Assembly (NCBI GenBank): GCA_036557285.1 | Contig: DATBHW010000052.1 | Span: forward strand, 1 to 64,000 | Source: Ktedonobacterales bacterium | GTDB taxonomy: Bacteria > Chloroflexota > Ktedonobacteria > Ktedonobacterales > DATBGS01 | Direction of reading: 5' to 3' | DNA: 64,000 nucleotides | The notes under the pieces: generated by a model | The model's input: only the letters and a program-made list of their open reading frames with translations | What the model was told of the DNA's origin: nothing | Databases searched by the model: none | Position numbers and translations under genes: made by a program | Part shown: in pieces, positions 44,742 to 52,467 of the stretch | Position numbering within the stretch: the stretch's first letter is position 1 | Layout: every line of letters starts with the position of its first letter

Positions 44742-45995
44742 TCAAAACGTGTTCAAACGTGTTGATTCTTGCACTTGAGCCACTTGGGCGGCCCCCGTGA
44801 CCGCTACGCCGCCTGGCTCGCCTGCAACACACCGCACGGCGTCAGCCGTGTGTGGCCCTAGCCGGGCAAGAGACCGCTGGAGGATATTGACCGCGCTGTT
44901 CTCGTCACGATCCATGACCAGCCCGCAGGTCTCACAGCGATACGTGCGCTTGTAGAGCGGCATGTCTTGCTTCGCCCCACAGCCGCTACAGGTCTTGCTT
45001 GTATCGCGTTCGTCTAACTCAACCAGTTCTTTCCCAGCCAGGACACATTTGTACTGAAGCATGTGTACAAAGCCATACAGGCCCCAATCGTTGAAGATGG
45101 CCCGATGCTTGAGGCGCTGCTTTGCTTCGTGTTCTTTCGTGACCATCTGCCGCTGGGAAAGATCACCAATCACCACAGTTCTTTCAACCAGTCGGTGAGC
45201 GATGAGATGGGACGCCTTATGCAGAGAGTCGCGCTGCTTGTTGCGCTTCTTTTCCGAGATACGCTGGTAGACCTGGGATAAGTGGATAGAGCGACGGGAC
45301 TTCTTTTTGCAGCGGTCTCGCCTGGAGCGAATCTTATCAAGCTGCTGGTTGTACCACTGGTGGCCCTTGAAGCCGCCGATGTGGTAGAAGCGCCCTTGCT
45401 CGTTCACGCCTGTTGCCAGGGTCTTGATGCCTAAATCGAAGGCGGCCACTTGCCCCGGTTGCTGGCCCGCTTCCTGGACCGGATAGACAAAAGAAGCGTA
45501 GTAGTGGCCCCTGGCATCACGGCTAATCGCCACTTCCCGGTAGCCTGCTGGTGAGGGTTCGGTCAGTCCTGCAACAATCGTTGGACAGGGCTTGTCCTTC
45601 TTGCCGCGCCCGCCTCCAGTAGGTAGCAGCACTGTATTACCCACTACCTTGATGTACATGGCTGGATAGCAGAGGGTAAAGAACGTATGGCGAGGGCGCA
45701 CGCGGGGGAAACCAGGCGTCTCGCCATTGGCGACCCGCTTGAAAAAGGCTTGCATCGCCTTATCCAGCCGGAAATAGACCTCTGCCAGCAGTTTGCCATA
45801 CACCTGATCGATTTCTGGGTCGTACTTCCGGCTTTCAGCTAGCGTCTTCTTGGCATCCAGGCAACGCCAGCGTTCTCCAGCGCGCAAGCGCATCACCCAC
45901 CAGTTGTACAGCCCGCGACATTTGCCCTGCATGAACTCCAAGGCAGCGGCATCCTCGTCACTCACCTGGAGGCGGACTTTTTTGCAGAGCAGCAT
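44742..45995 (-). CDS. tnpB: IS607-family TnpB, RNA-guided nuclease with displaced catalytic Glu
   Basis: A 417-residue TnpB of the IS607 type. The first RuvC Asp is D187 (VAAFDLGIKTLA) and the third is D364 (MDRDENSAVNIL). The zinc ribbon has C336, C339, C354 and C357. The usual motif II Glu (xxEDL) is replaced: VVIGDLSQRQM has G277. A Glu at 329 in LVELDERDTSKTCS, just before the zinc ribbon, may take over, as reported for TnpB/Fanzor lineages with rearranged active sites. It overlaps the IS607 recombinase gene by about 38 bases. The 3' end is GC-rich and structured, consistent with an overlapping omega-RNA. Confidence 0.9.
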   Translation of the reverse strand: MLLCKKVRLQVSDEDAAALEFMQGKCRGLYNWWVMRLRAGERWRCLDAKKTLAESRKYDPEIDQVYGKLLAEVYFRLDKAMQAFFKRVANGETPGFPRVRPRHTFFTLCYPAMYIKVVGNTVLLPTGGGRGKKDKPCPTIVAGLTEPSPAGYREVAISRDARGHYYASFVYPVQEAGQQPGQVAAFDLGIKTLATGVNEQGRFYHIGGFKGHQWYNQQLDKIRSRRDRCKKKSRRSIHLSQVYQRISEKKRNKQRDSLHKASHLIAHRLVERTVVIGDLSQRQMVTKEHEAKQRLKHRAIFNDWGLYGFVHMLQYKCVLAGKELVELDERDTSKTCSGCGAKQDMPLYKRTYRCETCGLVMDRDENSAVNILQRSLARLGPHTADAVRCVAGEPGGVAVTGAAQVAQVQESTRLNTF

Positions 45996-46578
45996 CACGA
46001 ATCACCTTCTTGTACGAACGTAGTCCATGCAGCCGGGCGCTGAATACATGGACAATCGAGAGCAGGTCTTGCACCAGTTCTTGCTCTGGCGAGAGCGTAT
46101 CGCCGTTCACAATGATCAGGTCCGTCCCGTGTCGCTCACAGAACGCCGCAAACCATTCAAACCCAAAGCGGACCAACCTATCCTTGTGCGCGATGATGAG
46201 CCGCTGCACGCGCCCTAGTTCAATCTCTTCCATGAGACGGTGAAACTGCTTGCGCTGGTAGTTGAGACCGCTGCCCACTTCCTCTACCCACTCGTCTACC
46301 TTGAAGCCCTGCCGCCCACAAAAGTCTTTGAGCGCGGCCACCTGATTCTGCAAATCCGGCTTTTGGCTCTGACTCGATACCCGCGCATAGGCGATAGTGC
46401 TACCTGCTCCCTTCGCTTTCAGCCCGCGATACTCCAGGTATTGATCGTGGGTATAGTAGCGCCGCCCGGTAAGGGTCCGGTGTGCTTTGAGGATGCCTGC
46501 CCGGTCCCACTTTTGCAGGGTCTTGACCCCACGCCCCGTAAGCTGGGCAAATTGTCCAATCGAATATGTGTTCTCCAT
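45958..46578 (-). CDS. tnpA: IS607-family TnpA serine recombinase
   Basis: A 206-residue recombinase. The N-terminal MerR-type helix-turn-helix reads YSIGQFAQLTGRGVKTLQKWDRAG. The serine recombinase domain begins IAYARVSSQSQKPDLQNQ with the nucleophilic Ser in the VSS motif. LIIAHKDRLVRFGFEWFAAFCERHG and the ELVQDLLSIVHVFSARLHGLRSYKK helix follow, shown here in family order. IS607 TnpA catalyses low-specificity integration and excision. A GTG at 46584 is an alternative start. The gene overlaps tnpB, the usual IS607 arrangement. Confidence 0.92.
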   Translation of the reverse strand: MENTYSIGQFAQLTGRGVKTLQKWDRAGILKAHRTLTGRRYYTHDQYLEYRGLKAKGAGSTIAYARVSSQSQKPDLQNQVAALKDFCGRQGFKVDEWVEEVGSGLNYQRKQFHRLMEEIELGRVQRLIIAHKDRLVRFGFEWFAAFCERHGTDLIIVNGDTLSPEQELVQDLLSIVHVFSARLHGLRSYKKVIRDAALQKSPPPGE

Positions 46579-46744
46579 ATACACATGATAGCATAGAAGA
46601 CCACATTATTGCAAGCTATCTCAACCCTCCTTCTCCGGCCCAGGCTTCATCGGCTGGGCCAACATCGTTGTTGGGGATCACGCAGATAGTATAGCACTCG
46701 CGGCGCCTGCAAGAAACAGGCTAGCTGGCAGCCAGCGCGCCCGG

Positions 46745-49303
46745 CTAAAGCGTACTCATCGGGTCAATGTTCACCGACCAGCCGCGCGGCAGTTCTTCCG
46801 GCGCTACTTCGCGCAGGAGCGGGCGCAGGTCCGGGCTGCGCACAATGATCTGCCAGCGATAGCGTTCGCGCAGGCGCTCCATAAACGCAGGCGCGGGACC
46901 AACCAGATCGGTATCGCGCAGGTCAAGCGCCGTGACCAATTGGGTCAGCGTATTATACAGGGCTGTTGCCTCTACCTGGCAGGTGTACCGATCTTCGTGG
47001 CTGTAGGTAAACTTGACAAAGCGCCGGAAGGGAGGATACCCGTATTGGCGGCGCGCCGAAATCTCTGCCTCGTAAAACTCGCGGTAGTTCTGCTCGGCAG
47101 CGGCCTGGATGCAGAAATGCTGGGGGGTAAACGTCTGAAAGATCACCTGCCCTGGCGTCTTGCCGCGCCCGGCGCGCCCGGCCACCTGTGTCAGCAGTTG
47201 AAACGCCCGCTCGGCGGCGCGATAGTCGGGCAGATAGAGGGCGGTATCGGCAGAGATCACGCCCACCAGCGTCACCGCCGGAAAATCCAGCCCCTTCGCA
47301 ATCATCTGCGTGCCAATCAGAATATCCGCCTGATGATTGGCAAAGGCATCCAGCAGCCGCTCGTGGCCGTGTCGCCCGCGCGCTGTATCGTTGTCCCAGC
47401 GCAGCAGGCGGGCGCGCGGGAAGAGTCGCCCCACGACATCCTCGACGCGCTCGGTGCCGTGACCGTAATAGCGGATGTCGCTGCTCAGGCAGACCGGGCA
47501 GGCGCGCGGTGGCGGCTCCTGGCGAAAGCAGTAGTGGCAGAGCAACGCATGTTCGGCAGCGTGATAGGTCAGGGGAATATCGCAGCGCGGGCAGCAGACG
47601 ACATAGCCGCACCCGCGACAGAGGACATAGCTTGCCATGCCCCGGCGATTGAGAAAGAGGATCGCCTGCTGCCCGGCGGCCAGCGCCTCAGAAATTGCGC
47701 CTGCCAGCGCCCGGCTCAGCACATTCGTATGCCCGGCGCGCAATTCGGCGCGCAGATCAACAATCGTGACTGTCGGCAGGCCAGAGATGACGCCATCGGC
47801 TTGCGCCACGCGCGTGGGCAGTTCCAGCAATGCGTAGCGCCCGCTCTGCGCCGCGTAATACGATTCGCTGGAGGGCGTGGCGCTGCCCAGCACCACCGAT
47901 GCGCCGGTCAGGCGGCTCAATGCCAGCGCCACCTCGCGGGCGTGATAGGTGGGGATGCGATCTTCTTGCTTATAGGCTGCCTCATGTTCTTCATCAATTA
48001 CGATCAGCCCAGGATTGGCGAGCGGCGCAAAGACAGCGGAGCGCGAGCCAACGACCACATCAACTTGTCCGGCGCGAATCCGCCGCCATTGGTCGTAGCG
48101 TTCGCTGTGGGTCAGGCCGCTGTGCAGCACTGCCACGCGCCCAGGAAAGCGCCCGGCAAAGCGGGCCATGGCCTGGGGCGTCAGCGCAATTTCAGGGACC
48201 AGCACCATGCCGCGCTGCCCACGCGCAATGACCGCCGCCAGCGCCTGCAAATAGACTTCGGTTTTGCCGCTGCCGGTCACGCCATGCAGCAGAAAGACCG
48301 ACGCATCTTTCGCCGCCACGATGCGCTCAACCGCCTGCCGCTGAGCAGCGGTCAGCGGCAAAGGCGCGCTGGGCGCGGCAGGCCGATCTTCCAACGGGTT
48401 GCGCGCCACCTCGGCATCCTCAATCGCCAGCAAACCCAGGCGTTGCAGCGCGTCGAACGTCGCCTGGGTCGCTTTCGTGACCTTGCGCACTTCGGTCAGT
48501 GTCCAGTGTTTCGCCGGAGCGCCCGTCGCGGGGGTTCTGGATGAGGTAGCCAGCAGCAAGCCGATGACGGCAAGCTGCTTGCGAACGCTGAGCGCCCGCT
48601 GCGGGGAAAGCGTATCAAGCTGCCGCCGGGTCTCTTCGCACCAGCGGGCCGCCTCGTCATAGGAGGCAGCCAGGCGCACAATACGCGCGCGCTGGGTGCG
48701 CAGATGCGCCGGAACGAGGTCCACCAGCCGATGTTCCAGCAGTTCGGCAATCGCGGTTCCAGCGCGCGCGGTCCCCAGCATCTGGCGCACCTTCGCCTCA
48801 TCCACGATCCCTTTTTCGCGCACGAAATCAATCAGCGCCCGCGAGGTTTCTCCGGCCAGATGGTTCTCGGCAGCCCCTGCCTCGCTTTCCGCCGCGCTGC
48901 GCGCCGGCGCCAGACGCATCCCAGCGCCCAGACGCGGCGGCAGCATCAGCAAGACCGAGGTAGCCAGCGAAGCGCAGTAATAATCGGCGACCCATTCCGC
49001 CAGCGCCTGCTGATGCGGCAGCAAGACCGGCGCGGCATCCAGCAGCTTGCTTATATCGCGCAGGGCCGCAGGCTGCTCCTCAGTTTCCGGCTGGTCAGAC
49101 GCCTCCGCAGCCGCTGGATCGCCAGGTTCACCCTCCGCAACGCTCCAGACAATACCCTGGGTAAGCCGCGAGCCAAACCGAACGGCTACCAGATGGCCCG
49201 GCTGTACCAGCGCGGCCAGCGAGGGGGGGACGCGATAGGTGAAGACAGAGCGGCGATTGCGTCTACTCCAGGCGCCGTCGGGTACTAAAACCTCAGCAAT
49301 CAT
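46745..49303 (-). CDS. priA: Primosomal protein N' (PriA helicase)
   Basis: An 852-residue superfamily 2 helicase that restarts stalled forks. The 3'-DNA-binding domain starts MIAEVLVPDGAWSRRNRRSVFTY. Walker A is LLHGVTGSGKTEVYLQ and the DEAH-type box is VIDEEHEAAYKQED. The zinc-binding insertion has eight Cys (CRGCGYVVCCPRCD, then CHYCFRQEPPPRACPVC). GTQMIAKGLDFPAVTLVGV and VAGRAGRGKTPGQVIFQT are helicase motifs V/VI. The ATG at 49303 gives the normal family start and follows GAGGAG; a GTG at 49357 would add 18 residues. Confidence 0.93.
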   Translation of the reverse strand: MIAEVLVPDGAWSRRNRRSVFTYRVPPSLAALVQPGHLVAVRFGSRLTQGIVWSVAEGEPGDPAAAEASDQPETEEQPAALRDISKLLDAAPVLLPHQQALAEWVADYYCASLATSVLLMLPPRLGAGMRLAPARSAAESEAGAAENHLAGETSRALIDFVREKGIVDEAKVRQMLGTARAGTAIAELLEHRLVDLVPAHLRTQRARIVRLAASYDEAARWCEETRRQLDTLSPQRALSVRKQLAVIGLLLATSSRTPATGAPAKHWTLTEVRKVTKATQATFDALQRLGLLAIEDAEVARNPLEDRPAAPSAPLPLTAAQRQAVERIVAAKDASVFLLHGVTGSGKTEVYLQALAAVIARGQRGMVLVPEIALTPQAMARFAGRFPGRVAVLHSGLTHSERYDQWRRIRAGQVDVVVGSRSAVFAPLANPGLIVIDEEHEAAYKQEDRIPTYHAREVALALSRLTGASVVLGSATPSSESYYAAQSGRYALLELPTRVAQADGVISGLPTVTIVDLRAELRAGHTNVLSRALAGAISEALAAGQQAILFLNRRGMASYVLCRGCGYVVCCPRCDIPLTYHAAEHALLCHYCFRQEPPPRACPVCLSSDIRYYGHGTERVEDVVGRLFPRARLLRWDNDTARGRHGHERLLDAFANHQADILIGTQMIAKGLDFPAVTLVGVISADTALYLPDYRAAERAFQLLTQVAGRAGRGKTPGQVIFQTFTPQHFCIQAAAEQNYREFYEAEISARRQYGYPPFRRFVKFTYSHEDRYTCQVEATALYNTLTQLVTALDLRDTDLVGPAPAFMERLRERYRWQIIVRSPDLRPLLREVAPEELPRGWSVNIDPMSTL

Positions 49304-49441
49304 CAGAGCAGGTGGCTCCTCTTTCCTCGGCTCCGCGACGCCAACCGTCGCCGTCACACTGCACCAGGAATTGGACGCTGAAAGCGCCTCATTCGATGAT
49401 ACTCCAAAGCCTGCTCATGCGTCAACGCAGCGCCTGTGAGA

Positions 49442-49730
49442 GGGGTTCCACCAACAATGCGGTATTAGCAAGCGAGATATGATACTTGTAGCGCCGCCGT
49501 CTCGGCGGCCAACCGTCCACCGGAGCGAACGCGCGCGTTGCGGGGCAACGTCCATGCTGGCGCAGCGTTGAGCCGCCGAGACGGCGGCGCTACGGGCTGG
49601 CCGCACAGACGGCGGCGGTACAGGCGGTATCCGCCTGGAAGGGCGACGGGAGCAATAGCGCGGCGGTGGGCCGCCAAGATGGCGGCGCTACAAGTGACCT
49701 CCCCCGATAGGTGGTGGAAACGCCCGTGGG
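49442..49730. repeat. Composite GC-rich palindromic element (long form)
   Basis: The element is bounded by ggggttccaccaa on the left and ggtggtggaaac on the right, forming outer inverted ends. Inside are core arms: acttgtagcgccgcc at 49484-49498, a GCCGCC...GGCGG unit near 49570-49593, and ggcggcgctacaagt ending at 49695. The left 60 bases (ttccaccaacaatgcgg, then ttagcaagcgaga) match the right end of the 52.1-52.4 kb element in reverse. No coding capacity is visible between priA and the anti-sigma gene. Confidence 0.8.
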
Positions 49731-49779
49731 AGGGCTAAAAGACGCCGATTTTGACCGAACAGGGCTGACATGCGCGTTT

Positions 49780-49807
49780 CAGGCGCGAGGAGTGTTCCTC
49801 GCGCCTG
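49780..49807. terminator. Terminator-like hairpin after the anti-sigma gene
   Basis: CAGGCGCGAGGA and TCCTCGCGCCTG are perfect 12-bp arms around gtgt, 25 bases beyond the stop of the minus-strand anti-sigma gene. There is no clear U-run. Confidence 0.6.
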
Positions 49808-49832
49808 GAACGACGGAGCGGAAGGACACGGG

Positions 49833-51374
49833 TCAGAATTGATATTGGCTCCAGGAGCCATGCTGATAGTGCAGGAACACCCCGCCAGCGCCAGCAGCCC
49901 AGCCCTCATCCGCCGACATCATCGTCAACGTGTAGACGAAGATCCCACGCGGCATTGGCACCCGTTTCCAGCTCCCTTGCGAGTAGTGCAAAAAGAACCA
50001 GGTGTTAGCCGTACCGTCGAAAGAGGAACCCTCCGCACCTAAAGCCCAGCCATCGGTCGCCGAATCCATCGAAAGCGAACCCACCCACGTTTCGGTCGTC
50101 GTGTGGACGCTAATGAAGGTCGAATCCTTCACCCACTCTTTCCCGTTATAGTGCCATAATAAGGTACCCTTCACATCAGATGGGGGGGCTGAAACGGCCC
50201 AGCCATCCGTCGGCGAACCCATCGAGAGTTCAAAGATCTGCGGAACCCTTTGGAAGACTGTCCACAACTGCCCATTGTAATGCAGAATCGTACCCTCGCC
50301 CGTTGCCCAGCCATCCGTCGCGGAAAGCATATCCAGCCCGGTGATGACTTCTACGGGCGGCGCAGGCGCCTGCGTCCAGCGTTTCCCATCGTAATGCAGC
50401 AGCAAGCTGGTCTCGGCGCCCGCCAGGTCGAGATTGCTGCCACCGACCATCCAGCCATCGGTTGGCGAAAGCATCTGCACCTGATTGAGTCTGGTGTTGC
50501 GCATCGGGCTGCCATATCTGGTCCACCTGCCCCCGCTGTAGTGCAGGATGAACGCGGTGGTAGTCCTGCCTTGTTGAAGGTCGCTGCCGCCCCCAACCGC
50601 CCAGCCCTCATCGGGGGAACCCATCGAAATGTTAGAAAGCTGCGGATTAGACACATCAAGCTGCTCGCTGCCCGGCGCGGCCACGCGCCACCAGTGACCG
50701 TCGTGGTAATGCACAATCAGCGGCGTTGATATGATGGTGGTGGGCTGGATCACGACGGTGTTCGACCCTACGGCCCAGCCTTCCGTTGGGGAAAGCATCT
50801 GTATCGCGCCGAATCCGTCATTCTTGGTGGGTACATAGGCCGTCTCCGTCGGCGCCGGTCCGAGTGTGGGTGTGGGGCTGCTGATAGGATGGCTCGTCTG
50901 GGTATGCTGCGACGCCAGGCCGTGGCTGACAACGATTGCTGTCACAACGACCATGATCACCAGCACAGCCGCCACTACAGAAAAAATCGAAACGGTTCGC
51001 CGTGTCCGACGCGGGCGCATTCTTCGCAAAGGAGCAGGCGCGGCATCCGGCGCTGGCGCTGAAGCAGTATCTGACGCTGGCGCTGAAACAGTCTCTGGCG
51101 CTGGCTCTGAAGGTGTGGAACCATCGGGAAGAATCATGAAATCCTCCGGTGCGAAGCGCAGCGATGGCAGCGCGCCGAAATGGCGGCGCAGGTTCGCATC
51201 AATGCGCCGATAGGCAGCGTACTCTTGCTGACAATAGGCACAGATAGCCAGGTGTGCGCGTGTCTCGCTGGCCTCCGCCTCAAGCAGCGCCTCCTCGCCA
51301 AGCAGTGGCAAAAGATCGGCAAAGAAGACACACTCCGGTCCTGGTGTTTGTTCTGGCAGGTGGCTGTTCAACAT
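49833..51374 (-). CDS. Anti-sigma factor-like membrane protein with GW-repeat propeller
   Basis: A 513-residue protein. The N-terminal anti-sigma zinc finger has HLAICAYC (HxxxCxxC). An Ala/Pro-rich linker precedes one transmembrane helix (FSVVAAVLVIMVVVTAIVVS, about 130-150). The extracellular part has about seven repeats with GWAVG-like turns (GWAVGSNTVV, GWAVGGGSD, GWMVGGSNLD, GWATGEG, GWAVSAP, GWALGAEG and GWAAGAGG), a BNR/YCF48-like propeller. It probably sequesters the ECF sigma factor encoded upstream, and the propeller may sense an external ligand. Its start overlaps the sigma gene by 7 bases. Confidence 0.82.
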   Translation of the reverse strand: MLNSHLPEQTPGPECVFFADLLPLLGEEALLEAEASETRAHLAICAYCQQEYAAYRRIDANLRRHFGALPSLRFAPEDFMILPDGSTPSEPAPETVSAPASDTASAPAPDAAPAPLRRMRPRRTRRTVSIFSVVAAVLVIMVVVTAIVVSHGLASQHTQTSHPISSPTPTLGPAPTETAYVPTKNDGFGAIQMLSPTEGWAVGSNTVVIQPTTIISTPLIVHYHDGHWWRVAAPGSEQLDVSNPQLSNISMGSPDEGWAVGGGSDLQQGRTTTAFILHYSGGRWTRYGSPMRNTRLNQVQMLSPTDGWMVGGSNLDLAGAETSLLLHYDGKRWTQAPAPPVEVITGLDMLSATDGWATGEGTILHYNGQLWTVFQRVPQIFELSMGSPTDGWAVSAPPSDVKGTLLWHYNGKEWVKDSTFISVHTTTETWVGSLSMDSATDGWALGAEGSSFDGTANTWFFLHYSQGSWKRVPMPRGIFVYTLTMMSADEGWAAGAGGVFLHYQHGSWSQYQF

Positions 51375-51967
51375 GATCGTGGTTCCTTCTGGGAAGGAGC
51401 ATTCGGTAACGGGAGCGCCTCCTGGGCAAGATAGCTGTGTCGCAGACGCTTCCTGGCGCGCGACAGCCGCTTGTGAATCGTTTCCGTCGAAGCGCCGACA
51501 ATCTCGCCAATTTCGGCAATGCCAAAGCCCTGCACCACCCTGAGCAGCAGGCAGGCGACATCCTGAGACGCAAGGCGCGCGAGCGCGGCGCGCACTGCTT
51601 CGCGCTCGGCAAGGGCATCCTCAAACGTGGCAGCGACAGCAAACGTCTCAGGGGCCTGTTCTTGCTGAAACTCCAGCGATTCCCAACGGATAATTCGCCG
51701 CCGTCGCAGCGCCGAAATGCCGCGATGATACGCCGCTCGAAAGAGCCAGCGCCGCGCCGCCTCTGGCGCGTCTCCTCTGCCAAAGGGCGCGGAGCCACGG
51801 CGCGCAGCCAGCCAGGCGTCGTAAAACACATCCTGTGCCAGGTCGAGCGCCTGCTCATCGTTGGCAACCAGGCCGCGCAGGAAGCCAACTAACGCTCCCT
51901 GATGCCTGTCAACCAGCGCCGTAAACTCTCCTATCGAGAGTGGTCCAGGCGGTAAACAATGATCCAT
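51368..51967 (-). CDS. ECF-type RNA polymerase sigma factor
   Basis: A 199-residue sigma-70 family protein. Region 2 is ALVGFLRGLVANDEQALDLAQDVFYDAWLAARRG, given here by its DLAQDVFYDAW core, and RWLFRAAYHRGISALRRRR follows. Region 4 is LLRVVQGFGIAEIGEIVGASTETIHKRLSRARKRL. It should direct RNA polymerase to a regulon controlled by the overlapping anti-sigma gene. The short linker (residues ~105-125) is Glu/Ala rich. The ATG at 51967 lies in front of a repeat-filled intergenic region. Confidence 0.9.
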   Translation of the reverse strand: MDHCLPPGPLSIGEFTALVDRHQGALVGFLRGLVANDEQALDLAQDVFYDAWLAARRGSAPFGRGDAPEAARRWLFRAAYHRGISALRRRRIIRWESLEFQQEQAPETFAVAATFEDALAEREAVRAALARLASQDVACLLLRVVQGFGIAEIGEIVGASTETIHKRLSRARKRLRHSYLAQEALPLPNAPSQKEPRSC

Positions 51968-52109
51968 ACCGTTCCTTCAATGTCGCCTGATAGAAGCTTC
52001 TATCTCTAAGGCGCACGAGTGAACAAAAAAGGGACAGGTGGGTATGGCTATGATACACCGGGCATGAAAGACCACCCCTTCCCCGACTTTCAGGTAGCCC
52101 TGCGCCTGT

Positions 52110-52373
52110 TGTCGGCTCCACCAACTATTGGGGGTTGCCACTTGTAGCGCCGCCTCCCTTCGGGAAGGGCCGCTTGACCGCGCTGGGCGCGGCCATTCTC
52201 GCTCGGCTGCGCCTCGCTCGCGCGTCCCTTCCTGGCGGCCACCACTGCGCCAGGGCGCGCGTTCGACCTTGGAGCCAGCGTCCCGGCAGGCCAACGTTGA
52301 GCCGCCTGGAAGGCGGCGCTACAAGTAACAGGTCTCGCTTGCTAACACCTCATTTTTGGTGGAACCCCCGTGG
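52110..52373. repeat. Composite GC-rich palindromic element (long form)
   Basis: The element begins with gctccaccaactattgggggt and acttgtagcgccgcc (52140-52154) and ends with gccgcctggaaggcggcgct, acaagt, then gcttgctaacacctcatttt and ttggtggaacccc. The outer CCACCAA/TTGGTGG and the inner arms form nested inverted repeats. It lies in the ~500-base divergent region between the ECF sigma and glycosyltransferase-like genes, which otherwise holds only their leaders. Confidence 0.8.
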
Positions 52374-52467
52374 TCGGCTCGCTTGACAAGGGGCGCGCCG
52401 CTGCGATACTCTGCAAGAAAGATACAGTGCAGCCTGTGCGACGTGTTCATCAACGAAAGCGAGCAGC

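Larger units (their letters stand above)
44735..46600 (-). mobile_element. IS607-family element (serine recombinase + tnpB)
   Basis: The recombinase and tnpB genes lie head to tail with an overlap. IS607 elements have no terminal inverted repeats, so boundaries are only approximate. The right edge must fall between the tnpB stop (44742) and the kynA ATG (44725). The left edge is upstream of the recombinase start, perhaps in the AT-rich segment ending near 46600. Confidence 0.8.

Noticed and set aside
46940-48544. 534-codon plus-strand frame opposite priA
   Set aside because: Antisense shadow of priA; low-complexity Arg/Gln-rich translation with no domain.
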